This document shows, one piece after another, positions 1-12,093 of a stretch of 64,000 nt of DNA. This DNA is from Tetrahymena thermophila SB210 (taxonomy: Eukaryota; Ciliophora; Oligohymenophorea; Hymenostomatida; Tetrahymenidae), in the NCBI RefSeq assembly GCF_000189635.1, contig NW_002476353.1, positions 806,001 to 870,000 of the forward strand, in the 5' to 3' direction. Position numbers and translations under genes: made by a program. Each line of letters opens with the position of its first letter. The stretch's first letter is position 1. Under the pieces are notes generated by a model. The model ran no database searches, was not told the origin of the DNA, and was given only the letters and a program-made list of their open reading frames with translations.

Positions 1-2288
1 TTTTTCTTTAAGGCTTCTTTTCTAATAATTTTTAATGCATAAAACTTTTATGAAGGATCATCCAATTCATCGTTATTTTTATTTAATAAAAATTATAATC
101 TCTTAATGTGAGCAGCATTTTGATCTATTTTATTATCTTCTGCTTCTTCCTTGTTCTCATCCCTGATCATTATATCAGTCTATCTACCATCAGCAATAGA
201 TAATATTTATTAATTTGAATTTTCTTTATTTTCCATCTATTTAGCTCTGTTATTTAAGTCATTTTTAATTTTTTCAATTACACTTGATTCACTACTACCA
301 CTACTGCTTGATTTACTGCTTGTTTATTTAACTGCATTTTCATTTATTTTTACTAAGTAAACTTCTCCAAACGACCCTTCCCCTATTTACCTATAAAAGG
401 TGAAATCATCTATTGTTACCTTACGTCTCAATTTAATAGGATCGTTCAATTTCTACATCCTTTCTTAGTAAGCTTTGCATTTTTCATTGTATTCCTTTTA
501 AGTTTCTATTGATTTTTTAACGCTTTAGATGAATCTGCTAAATTTTTTTCTTGTAATTTAAAATCTTTGTAGCTATTCTTATCCATAAAATGCCCCATCA
601 ATTAAAACAGGCTTCTTAAAGGTTTAAGGTTATTATATTTAAGTTTAATTTTAATGCTATTCACTCTATATATGTCTATTTAAGCTATTATAAAATGATA
701 ATATTATTTAAAACTAAAAAAAGACTAATAAATAAATAGTTTAAGATTAAGACTAAGATAAATAGTTTGATTAAGTTATTCAAAAAATAAATTATTTTTT
801 TAAATAAACAATAATTTATTTACTCTTTTAAATAATAGTAATTGTCTTTACATTTTTGCATTAACTAATTTACTCTATCTTTACGAGAATTCTTTGCTAG
901 CCTATTTGAGCATTGAATTTAAGTTCTATTGTATGAAGAAGTATTTTATGCCATTTGATTTTATTAAACCATCTTCTTTTCTAGAAGCTTTTAAATATGA
1001 TAATTAGTAGTGACTTCATATGGAGTGAGTTTTTAATTATTAGGAAGATGAATATTTGCATCATAGTTTAATAATATTTCAACACATTTTTCACTGTTGT
1101 TCAAAGCTGCATAATAAAGAGGAGTGCATTCATTTAAATCTTAAAAATTTTTTAAACTTGTATTTTTAGATAATAAAAAAGTTAATATTTCAGGGTTGTT
1201 GTGCATGCAAGCATAGTGCAAACCAACTCTTTTATTTAATGAATTTATGACTGACGGATTGCTATTGTAATCATTAACTAACTTTTTTAACAAATCTATA
1301 TTATCAACCATGCAGCACATTAGCATACAATTCATTCCTTCTTCATTCCTAAAATATTAAAATTAAATTAAAAATAAATTCTGATCATATTGAATAGTTG
1401 TTTAGTTATATTAGAAAAGTACTATTAAATGTTTGATCAGAAATAAATTGGATTTTCTCTTATTGCTTATTAATTTCAGTAAATAAATTTTACTTTCTTA
1501 AAATTGAAAATAAAATATAAATTAACAAATCCACCTTTTAAAGTTAATTAGTATTATTTTATAGCTTAAATACTTTAATAATATCTTTACAGATCATTCA
1601 AGCGCTTAACAAGCTTAATGAATGATAAAGAATGAGAAATATTTTTGTTTCAGAAAGATCTCCCAAACAAATAATATGAAATTGAACTAAATTAAAATTT
1701 AAAAAGAATTATTTTTACTTAAATGTAACATCCAAAAGCCCTTTATGAAAATTTGGATTCATCATTTTATGTATTTTTTCCTTTTTATTCTACTTTATTG
1801 CCTCTAAAAAAATTACATTGTATTTTTTCGAGTCTAACCTATTTTTTGATAAAAATGCGTGTCATATTTTACGTTAAAGATTCATTTAAAATAAAATTAA
1901 TCGCTTGTTATTTAAATAATAATGTTTAAACTTCATACTAAGTATCTTCATTAAATGTTTCGTTTAGTATAGAATTTCTATCATATTTTTTTGCTTCATC
2001 GCTATCGTTATCGCTTATCTCATTCAAAATATTATCTAACTAAGTTGAATCTTCGATAGTCCTAGAGCATTCTTTATCGCTATTTCTTATACTGTTAAAG
2101 ACCTATATTGTATTCTTTTATTTCTAACTTGATAAAATGACTTGATTCAGAATTTCATCACAGCTGTTATTTTAATAATCGTCTCCTTCGTATTTGAAAT
2201 TATTAAAGAAGGACATTTCCTCACTTTGCATTGTATCATCTGGATTATACACAGATTCGAAATCAGACTCAGACTTTATTACATTCAT
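1..2288 (-). CDS. Ankyrin-repeat AGC-type protein kinase (partial, C-terminus beyond left edge)
   Basis: Four exons: 2288-1873, 1838-1719, 1348-874 and 614 to the window edge. Phases agree through 541 codons. The start is the A-rich ATG MNVIKSESDFESV. An acidic N-terminus (to about residue 138) precedes ankyrin-like repeats at about 150-290 (for example GLHYACMHNNPEILTFLL and CTPLYYAALNNSEKCVEILL). A basic helix region and the start of a kinase domain follow: IGEGSFGEV at about 414-422, then YALKIIRK with the catalytic Lys just before the edge. Roughly 95 Ser/Glu/Lys-rich residues are inserted between the glycine loop and that Lys, where other kinases have only a few. The helix-then-DDFTF lead-in suggests the AGC group (inference). 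The third intron (873-615) joins ankyrin and kinase exons in phase, so I treat them as one gene. Two separate genes remain possible because only about 260 bases lie between them. Confidence 0.75.
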
Positions 2289-3979
2289 TTTTTTAATCTA
2301 AAATATAAATATTTTAAATATGGAAATTTAAAATCCTATTTAATTAAGTAGGGTGTGTGTGTGTATATTTATGTATTTTTATATGTTTATTTAGTATTTC
2401 AGAATATCAACCTAATTTATTTTCTTGCTTGCTTGTATGAATAATTAATATTTTGGTAATTTTTTTGATTTTAATTATTAAAGTCTTTTATAATGTTTTG
2501 TAAACCTTTAGTACAACTTAAATAAAATCAACTTTTTTTAGTTTTTGTATATTTTTTTTAATAGCTTGTTAAAAATTGCTTACAAAAATAAAAACATAGA
2601 AGAAACTTCATCAATTAAAATAAGTTAATTAGTAATTTAATACTGCTAAAAACTTATATATTTTTTAAAGTATTTCTTATATTTCAACTTTTTAATTTTA
2701 TACAAAACAAGTCATCAATTATTCGTTTTGTTGTAATTAATCATAATATTTTAAGTTAAGCCATAAACCAAGTCATACTTTATTTAATTCGTAATACTAT
2801 AATAAGAAATGATGAAACTATCGTCAAATACAGGTATAAATTCTTAATAGAATTATTAACTCTTTCACGTATTAAAATTTCTTGCAGATAAAATATCTAT
2901 TCATTCAGTTATTTTTTATTTATATTTCCAGTTTATCAATCTAAATTATTATGAAGTTTAACTGAGCTAATAAATCAGCTAAATTATAATAAGTATACAA
3001 AGAAATTTCATTAAAACTTTAAAAAATTTATAAAAGATTTTATTAAATTAAGTAAGTAAATAGCAAATAAGTATGTTAATTTAAATGTTAATTACCACAA
3101 CAATTAGTAAAATAAATTTAAATTTACATTGCAGATCATTTTTTAATTTTATTAATTTATTTATGTGCACTGAAAGTAATCTATCTATTAATGAAATTAT
3201 TTATATTTATGAATTCTCCAAATTGAAATTTGATAAATATATCATTTTATTTATTTAAAAAAAACTTAATTTTTAAATAATAGATCAGTTTTATATTTTA
3301 TTAATTAATTCATATACGATCAAGGTATGTATTGTGTTTATTCATAAAATTATTTAGATTTGAGATATTTGAATTAAATTTGATAAATAAGTTATTATAT
3401 TTATTAAAATAATAAATTCGTTTAATTTCACAAAAATAAATTTTAGCTCGTTATATTTTAACTCGAAAATTTTTTTATTTTTAATACATTTTAACAGCAA
3501 ATAATTTTAATTTAAAGATTTTTTTATTTGATTGCTTTTTAAATTTTAAACAAAGCCCATTATTAATTACGATGAACAAAAATGTTTATTTTCAAAAAAT
3601 TAAAAATTTGAAAATAGTTTTAAAAAGAAAATATTTGTAAATAAGTGAATAATAAATCATTTTTTAAAACGATTAAAAATAAATTATGAATTTTTATATT
3701 TAATTTTACTGATTTTTTAAAATTTATGTTTGAAATTTCTTTAATTAATTAATATAAATTATTTTTAATGTAAAATAATTTTGAGAAAACAAAATTCATT
3801 ATTTCCTTATTATTTTTTTAAACATTATTAATATTAAAATATAATAAATAATTAAAGTTAAAAAGATTTATGTAAGAGATATTAATTAACTTAGTAGAAT
3901 CATTCTTTATAATTATAAAATAAATACTAACAATAAAGTATAAAAAATATTATTTTATTTAACAGTGTTTTTATTAGTT
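2289..3979. other. AT-rich intergenic stretch
   Basis: About 1.7 kb lies between the upstream end of the ankyrin kinase and the 3' end of FAHD1. It has long A/T runs, a short GT repeat near 2351-2363, and no open frame with coding character on either strand. It presumably holds the kinase promoter. I see no specific site. Confidence 0.6.
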
Positions 3980-4657
3980 TCAAAGTCTAGCTTGCATAAC
4001 TGGAGCAGTTAATTCAATGTGAATACGTGCAATAACTTCGTTACCTTAGAGAAGGACTGCATCTACAATATCACCGTTTTTTATAAGGCCAACACCGCCA
4101 GGAGTACCAGTTAAGAATAAATCACCAGGGTTAAGAGTCATAAATTCAGAACTGTAGCTAATCAATTTATCTACTTTGTAATGCATAGAGCCTGTCAAAT
4201 CACGTTAGACTACTTTTCCATTTATAGTAAGTTCTAAAATCAAATTATGAGGATCCTTGACTTTATCAACTGGTATGAATTCACTGATAGGGAAGAACTT
4301 ATCTTAACCTTTAGCTAAATCCCAAGGTAATCCCTTTTCTCTAGAGGAGAGGAAATATTACTTATCGGTCAAGTCTAATCCAAGGAAATAGCCACCAACG
4401 TGAGTGAGAGCATCTTCTTATTTAATATTACGACCACCTCTTCCAATCATAACTCCAAGTTCAATCTCATGGAGAACATCACGACCATTATTTGGGAATG
4501 AAAAATGAGTTACACCTGGAGGAACAATAGAACTAAAGGGCTTTTAGAAGATAATAGGTTCAGCAGGAGGTTATTCATTAGGAGCAAGATAATTCTTACC
4601 AATTGCTATAATTTTATTAGTGTTAGGGTTGATAACTTCACGGAATAATTTCTCCAT
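3980..4657 (-). CDS. FAHD1: FAHD1-like acylpyruvase / oxaloacetate decarboxylase
   Basis: A single-exon gene for 225 residues, about the length of human FAHD1 (about 224). The family hydrolyses acylpyruvates and decarboxylates oxaloacetate, usually in mitochondria. It is recognised by the start IIAIGKNYLAPNEQPPAEP, the acidic metal ligands in HEIELGV (E64 and E66) and D95 in GYFLGLDLTD, and the segment REKGLPWDLAKGQDKF. The late TGTPGGVG loop also fits. All belong to the fumarylacetoacetate hydrolase fold. Gln is encoded by TAA/TAG at several sites and the gene ends at TGA. The N-terminus is short, with no obvious mitochondrial presequence. The ATG at 4657 is the first in frame with the conserved start. 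Confidence 0.93.
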
Positions 4658-7028
4658 TTATTGTTGTGCTATATCTTATATTAATTTATAAAGTTTTTGA
4701 TGGTTAGTGATGAGAGTTAAGGGCTATAATCTAAATAAGTATGAAAAAGAATTCTACTTTTTTTAGGGTTTAAATTTTATAGATATTTTTTTCTTAAAAA
4801 ATAATAATGATGATATGAATGATGTTGATAGGAATTTAAAATGAGAAAGTGTTATGAATTACTGATATTATTAAATTTATATCTATTTTATATTCAAAGT
4901 TTTTTACGCAATATATGGTAGAAGATTTTCAAAAATAATGCGTAATAATTTAATACGAAACTTAAGGCTGGTTTACATCAAAGCTGAGCTTAATCCGTTT
5001 ACAAATTAAATTGTTAACCCAGAGCATTAAATATTGCATTAAAAAAATCATAACTAACTAATGATTTAGATAAGGCGTTCACATACCTTTAAGGTATATA
5101 CATATATGCAGTAATTCATATTTATTTTCTTTAATAATGCTGTTACTCAATGTAACAAACATGAAATTATTTTGAATACTTCTCTTCTTTCCTAATATTT
5201 TTAAACTAAATTGTAAAGATTGAAAAAATTTTACAAAATTTACAAAAAAATTTTAATTGGTGTTTAAAAAAATCAAAAATTTTGAAATAGTCCGTCAGAA
5301 AATCCTTAATTATAGTAAATTAATGCAAAAATTAAGAAAATTTACTAAACTAATTCTCATCATAAAACGATGTTATCAAATTATGATCATTCAATTCTGA
5401 TATATCATCTTGGTGCTGCGTCTTTAAGTGCATCATTAAATATATTACAATTTTAAATCTGAAGTCATTTTAAATTTCTTTTGTAAAATTAAATTACTAT
5501 TTTTAGAACATTTTTTAAATAGAAAAGCAATTGCATATTTGTCTTTAATTTATTAAAATTACATTAAAAATAGGAAAAGTATTTTGAAATTTTATTCAAT
5601 TAAAATTAATAATGGCAAAATTAGATAGAAAGCTGCATATAATAAAGAATATAAAATAATTATCAGAATATATACTTAAGTATTAGAATAACCTAGTATA
5701 TTTCAATAACAATATGCTCATTTTTTAATATTTTGATCAGCAAATACTTAAATCATTTTCTTTATATTTTCTAGTTGCTTAAAATTTAATTAAAAATTTT
5801 AAAGAAACTATTCTTTAATTCCTAAAAAATTTACTCATAATTTTACAATAAATTTTCTTGATGAAGTCTTCTAAAAAAGTAATCAATTCAATGAAAATAC
5901 TATTCTCATCATTTCTTTTTTGCATATATTTTGAATAAAATTTTTTTAAAAGTTTTTATTTATCTTAATATTTGAATGGAAAAATAACAGTGTTTGTTTA
6001 TATTAGATTAAGTAAAATAGCATTTAAAAATATTTTAGATAATTTAATTTAATTTTTATAAATTTATAAATTTTAAATAATGTAATAATTAATGAGCCTA
6101 ATTGTCTATGTTTCAAAAATACCAATATTTTTAACAAAAAAGATGTTTTTTATTGAGTAAATACATTTAATTCAATCTAATAATTTTGTTTTTTCAGAAT
6201 AATAAATATATTCAGTTATAAAGATATTCTATTCATACCCTCATATCAAATAATTTGATTCAATTTTTTTACAAATAAGTAGTAATTTATATATTTGTAA
6301 TTTGTCGTTGCAAATAATTTTATTTAAATTTGCATACTATAATATGTAATATTTTATAATAAAAAAGAATTTATTTATCAAATTAAATAATAATTAAAAT
6401 AAATAATAAGTAATATATGGTTTGATTTTTATAAATATTTTTATTAAATCCAGAATTAAGTCCTGCAAATTATGCAATTAGTCTACTAAGAAATTCTTTA
6501 AGTACAAAATAAATACATTTTAACAATTTTTTTTTATTAATAAATACAATTCAATCTAATCTAACTAATTGTAAAAGGTTTATTTATCAAATTCATAAAA
6601 TATAGTTAAATTTATTTAAAAAAATTACTGAAATAAGATTAATATAAAACATTAGTTTATTTAGTTTTACAACTCTGTTTTTCTCGAAAATATTATGCTG
6701 GGTACTAAATTATATAATTTTAAAATTCTCAGATTGTTAATTGATTATATTCAATAAAAAATCATATTTGTTTTTTAAATAAGTTTAAATATATTTATGG
6801 ATGAGCATATTTTAGTTTTTAAAGAGGAATCAAATATTGGTAAAATTTAAGGCAAATTAAAAAATAGGTATTTCAGTTTGCAATTTTAACATGCATTTTT
6901 ATAAAAAATATAATATTTAAATTTTGCAAATATTAACTAATTATAAAATTTTACATTTTTAAAGTAAATTTAAATTGCATTTACTTAAGCATTTTTAAAG
7001 AACTAACTAATTAATAAACTAATTATCT
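4658..7028. other. AT-rich intergenic stretch with one weak ORF
   Basis: About 2.4 kb between the FAHD1 promoter side and the zinc-finger/WD40 gene. Most of it is very AT-rich and featureless. Base composition is less extreme near 4960-5110 and 5340-5440. The latter holds a possible short minus-strand ORF, listed separately. Confidence 0.5.
5116..5436 (-). CDS. Doubtful small ORF, hypothetical
   Basis: A 107-codon frame in the ciliate code starts MMHLKTQHQDDISELNDHN and stops at TGA. The first 35 codons have a richer base composition than the surroundings and look protein-like. The rest is Phe/Lys/Ile-rich, as expected of random AT-rich sequence. With a single stop codon, frames of this length arise by chance fairly often here. 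I recognise no family and see no supporting introns. It could be the 5' part of a gene with a later intron, or nothing. Confidence 0.2.
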
Positions 7029-9835
7029 ATGAGCTTATCAGAAATAGATGATCTTTACTATTAAAAGAAAATAGATAAGTAAATATCAAATATCTCTATA
7101 TCTTTTACTAATTAGTATATCATTAAAAAATAAATTTAAAATTATAGCTACAATATGAGTTTTACAGAAGCGTTTGGGGTTGCATAAAGCGAAAAAAAGA
7201 TTAAAAAAATAATATCAGAAGACACTTTAAATATGAAGCTTGATTAGCTGATTGTAAAATAGCATTAAAGCCAAAAGAATTACCTTGATTCAGATTCTCA
7301 ATCTAGTGGATTCTTTTCTAGTGAGGATGAAATACAAAAAAAAAGTCATTATAAAAATTGTTTAACTCATAAATAAGAAAAATTAACTTTGATGTGCAGT
7401 GATTTGTACTGCTAGAAAAAAGGTCCTATATGCCACGTATGTTTACTTGAAGACCATTCAGATCATTTAGAAAAAACAGGAGATTTAGATTATTATTTGC
7501 GTTAAATTGATTCATATCTTAAATAACATAAAGTTGGATAGTCTAAGTAAGAAGATATTAATGATATATTGATTGATTTTAAATTCCTAATAGATTAACA
7601 GAAGAAAAAAATCACTTTATTACTTCAATAAATTGATGATCAAGCTAAAGCTTTCATTTAACAGATTAAAGTAATTTTTTTAAATTTTATCTCAAATTGC
7701 TAAGAGAATAAATAAATAATTATAAAATAAGCAGGCGGATTTATATCTGTGTAACTATAATATATTTTAAATAAATTAACTTAATGCAGATAGATAGATA
7801 AGTAGAATATTTTTATTAATTAAAGGAAAACAGTGAGAAAGATACAGCTTAAATTATACATGTCATTAACAGGATATAAGATGATCAAAATAAAATGACT
7901 ACTAGCACTTATATAAAAGAGATTGGAGATTTAACTTAATATTTTGAATTCTATTCTTAGACAAAATAGATCTATAGAAAAGAAGTTATGAGAGAGCTAT
8001 TTTTAAATAAAATACAAAATATGATTAATGAAAAGACAGATATTATTTACTAAAATATTCATGGCATATATAAATCACTATATAAGATTCTTGATACTTT
8101 AAATGAAGTTTAGATTTAAAAGCATAAGATTTAAGACTTTCCTAAGATAAACTTGGAATAGATTGAAAAGTAACAAAGAATAAAAATTGCTCATTTAAAT
8201 TGGATTAGAAATGTAAATATTTAGCTTATTTCATGCTTTTTGTTCATTTAATTATATTAATATTCCTAATTAAAAAAAGGTTATAACTTTTGAAATGACT
8301 GATTATGAAATAGACAAGCTAGGTATTAGAAATGAAATTATTGATAACGTTTGTATAGTTTCTTGTAGTGATGATATGACAATTAAATTTTGGGTTAACT
8401 ATGCTGGTGAAGGTCCTTATAATGTAGTTTACTATTTTTGAAAATTTATAATAACGATATTTTATTTCAAAATTAAGTTTAGAGTCTTGAAAGAAATAAG
8501 CCAAGCACACGATAAAGAAATATTCGTAATGCGAGTGCAGCTTATGAATAATATCAGCAAAAAAAAACTTATATAAACTTGTTTAGAATGCTCAAATATT
8601 TTACTGACAGGCTAAAATGGAAAAATAAAAATATGGAATTGGGTTTTGGGAAAATGTGTTAATGAAATATAAACTCGTTCATAGTTCTTAAATGATTTTA
8701 TTTTGCTTGAAAATCCTTAATCAAGGTATTTATTTGTTTATTTAATTTATTTCACATCTATTTCAAAAAATGTGAATATAATTTTATGTAGAAAATGTGA
8801 GTTTAATTTTAAATAAGCAATATGTTCTAATAAATTATAACTAAAAATAAAGAATAAATAGAAAATTTAAATTATATTTTAAATTTAAGATTAGTTTGCA
8901 ATAGTGGTGGAAAAAACTTAATTGTTCTCATTGATTGGGCAATATTTGATGGTCTTACTATTCGTACAATACATCCAAAAGAAAATGGTAGGGAAATAGT
9001 TTCACTTTGTCGTATTGAGAGGAAATCGTCAGCAATAAATAAGAATATAAATATAATAAAAAAAAAGATAGATGCTTTCCATTAATAAATTTTAGAAGAA
9101 AATAAACAAGGAAGAAAAAAATAATAAAATCAAATTGAAGAAGATAATTTGGATGAAAATGAAGATGCAAACGGAGATTTATTTGCTGTTTGTTTTGCTG
9201 GAGAAAACGGAGTTGTTAAAGTATATAATTAAAATGGAGACTGCTTGAATACTCTAGAAAGGAAAGATCCAGATTGGTCAGTTTGCTTCGAGTCTATGAA
9301 AGTTCTTAAATATTATCCAAAAGCTACATTTGGTGAAAATCAGACATACGCTCTAGTTACTGCTTCTGATAGTTCTACTTTATCTGTTTACACAAATAGA
9401 GAGGTATTCATTACTAAATTTTCAAAAACATTCTTTTAAAATTTTGTATTTCAAAAAAGGTATTCAAAAAAGAAAAAGCTCATGAAGGGATGATAAGAGG
9501 GCTCTGTGTGTGGGAAGTAAGAGATGGTCTGAATCTGAGAAATATAATCCTAACTGCTGGAGATTAGTAATTATTTGCATTGCTAATTAATTAAACTTTT
9601 TGAAATATTTTAATTTTATTAATTAAGAGATGTTTTGATAAAAATGTGGGAAGGAGTTGACGGATAGCTTTTAAGATCAATAAATGCATCACAGTCAGGT
9701 CTGAGATGGAGATCATTGACATGTTATTAACCTAAAAAACTAGACAAATAAAATGGAACAAAATAATCAGATCAGTATTACATCATATTTGGTTCAAAGC
9801 ATGGAACAATTTATATATTTGGTGCATCTAAGTGA
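7029..9835 (+). CDS. B-box-like zinc finger, coiled-coil, WD40-repeat protein
   Basis: Seven exons: 7029-7670, 7790-8212, 8280-8412, 8485-8725, 8890-9403, 9460-9566 and 9628-9835. They give 755 residues. A Cys/His cluster at about 111-147 (CLTHKQEKLTLMCSDLYC, then CHVCLLEDHSDH) has the spacing of a B-box-like zinc finger. A long Gln/Lys-rich helical region follows. The C-terminal half reads as WD40 blades: SCSDDMTIKFW, ILLTGQNGKIKIWNW, LFAVCFAGENGVVKVYN and YIIFGSKHGTIYIFG. The architecture matches the gene at 51500 and suggests a scaffold; the partner is unknown. A second in-frame ATG at 7155 is an equally possible start. The donor at 8413 (GTCCTT) is unusual, and the neighbouring GTGAAG is an alternative. 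Confidence 0.82.
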
Positions 9836-10302
9836 GAGATTTATGGTACTGAAATTATTTTGAGGCATTTAAAATATTTAAAAATTTATAATAAATTCAC
9901 AAACTATTTAAAATTTAAATAAATTCTTGATATAATTAAAAAGTAAAATATTTTCATCCTTAATTTATTTTGTATCTAAGTTTGAGCGAGCATCAAAGAT
10001 CTGATTTTATGTAAAATGTTTTTAAATTAAACTGAAAATATTTCATTAATATTTTTTTTATAAAATAAATATTTTTGATAATGATTTTAGCAAAAGTAAT
10101 AAATTAAATGTTGGTTTTTTTATTTATTTATATATCTTTAGAAGAAATTAGCAAGCTAATTTCATACATATTTAATAATAATAATAAAATAGAATGTGCT
10201 TGTTTACTTTCATTATATTAAATTTATCTTATATTAATTAACTAATAAGTCTAAAAGTTAGAGGGTTTTACATTTAATAGAATAAATAACTAAATCAGAA
10301 TA
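9836..10302. other. Intergenic, no gene seen
   Basis: About 470 AT-rich bases lie between two plus-strand genes. They should contain the end of the WD40 transcript and the promoter of the CDK gene. No recognisable element is visible. Confidence 0.6.
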
Positions 10303-12093
10303 ATGAGTCAAGAAGATTTAAATGATATAGAGGAAGGTGAATTAGAGGCAAAAGATTTTGCAGACGACTACTAGTATGATAGAGTTACTTTGGATTAAAT
10401 TAGATCCAGAGATATAAATGAGGATTATGAAGTATTACACGAAGTAGGATCTGGTACTTATGGGTAATTAATTAATCATTTTTATTTAGCATCTATAACA
10501 TTAAAAAATTGTATTTTTCCATAAAAGTCGCGTCTATAAAGCTAACAGAAAGTCAGTCAGTAATAAATTGTATGCATTGAAGTAGCTAGATGTATCATAA
10601 GAGAAAGATGGAGTAAAGATTAAACAACATATTAGAATCTATATTTTTATAATTTTAATCTTACTTAAAAGTTTCCAATCACAGCACTTAGAGAGATAAA
10701 ACTTTTATAGAAGTTAGATTAGGAAAATGTATTGAAAATAAATGAAATCGTGACTATGAGAAGTAAATTTAGCAAATTATTGCATAAATTAATGATTAAA
10801 AAATTTATTGTATTTAAAGCAAGCAAGGATAAAGGCAAATCAAAGATTACAACTTTTTTAGTATTTGATTATATGGAGCATGACTTTTAGGGTTTAATTA
10901 GAAAAAAGTAGCCATTCACTTAGCCATAAATAAAATGTGTGATGTAGCAGCTATTTAAAGGATTAGATTACTTACATAATAGCAATGTCATCCATAGAGA
11001 TCTAAAAAGTAATTTGCAATTATTAATTAAAAATACTTGATTGAATTTGCTTATAAACAAAATTTAATCTTATTCCGCGAACAATTAAAAAGTATTTAAA
11101 TCAAATTAATAGGTGCAAATTTACTGTTAAATAAAGATGGAGTTTTAAAAATTGGTGATTTTGGTCTTGCAAGATAAGTTGAAAGACCTCTTTTAAGACC
11201 TTTAACATCGGTTGTAGTAACTCTTTGGTACAGAGCTCCTGAAATTCTTTTAGGTAAATTAATAAATATCATAAGGGAATCTCAAAGTAAGTTAAAATAA
11301 TGTAAACAGGTGATAAAAATTATAGTTTTAAGAGTGATGTTTGGAGTGCTGGGTGCTTCATGGCAGAGCTCCTTCTGGGAGAGCCTATCTTCAATGGAAA
11401 AAATGAAAGTACTTAAATAGAATAAATTTATGAAAAATGTGGCTCTCCTGATCCAGATTCTTGGGCAGGCTTGACAACTTTTAAATTTTGGAAAGATTTA
11501 CAAGTATATAAAAAAATATTTTAATTTTAAAATATATTCAAATTTAATTTTAAAACAGCCCAAAAAAGAGTATAGTGCTTCCTTAATATCATACATGAAA
11601 TAAAAAATACCTACAATCGATTCAAGTACATTAGATTTCTTGTAAGCCCTTTTGACCATGAATCCAGAAGAAAGATTAGATTCAAATTAAGCATTACATC
11701 ATGAATATTTTGAGAGAGAACCACTTCCCTGCCCTGTTTCAGAGTAAATCATCTTAAACTAAAAGTTTATTTTTAAAAAAATAAATATATATATAAAAAA
11801 ACAGAATGCCTCATATAGAACAAGACTGTCACTTCTAACCAACTCGCTCTTAAATAAATAGCTAGGATCATATGCCTGTTCCTAAAAGACATAATTATTC
11901 AACTGCCCCTCCAAAACAATTTAATAAATATTAATCTAACCCATCTAATAATTCTTACGGGTATAATAATAATAATAACAATAATTAGCATGCAAACGGA
12001 TAGTATAATAACTAAAATAAAAGAAAAGGATCTTATGGTAATCATAAACCAAGCAAATATGAGGAATAAAACAAAAAATTTAAAAAATATTGA
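10303..12093 (+). CDS. CDK9: CDK9-type cyclin-dependent kinase (PITALRE)
   Basis: Eight exons: 10303-10463, 10528-10612, 10672-10762, 10820-11008, 11113-11253, 11310-11503, 11559-11743 and 11805-12093. They give 444 residues. All kinase landmarks are present: GSGTYGRVYKA (49-59), LYALKQL with Lys72, the exact PITALRE cyclin-binding helix (84-90), HRDLK (171-175), DFG (191-193), an activation loop with T207, and WYRAPE (214-219). PITALRE is the signature of CDK9, the kinase of P-TEFb that phosphorylates RNA polymerase II. CDK12/13 and yeast CTK1/BUR1 vary this motif. The last exon adds an Asn/Gln-rich tail with basic stretches ([14 protein letters not shown]), probably for nuclear import. The N-terminus is acidic. 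The exact CDK9 versus CDK12 assignment is by motif only. Confidence 0.92.

Noticed and set aside
1206-1232. CAAACCAACTCTTT, close to the Tetrahymena chromosome breakage sequence (TAAACCAACCTCTTT)
   Set aside because: It lacks one C, lies inside an ankyrin-repeat exon where it encodes the conserved RVGLHYA stretch, and DNA continues normally on both sides.
4960-5110. Less AT-rich patch that might be a structural RNA gene
   Set aside because: I could find no tRNA A/B boxes, snRNA-like motif or long stem. Nothing supports a call.
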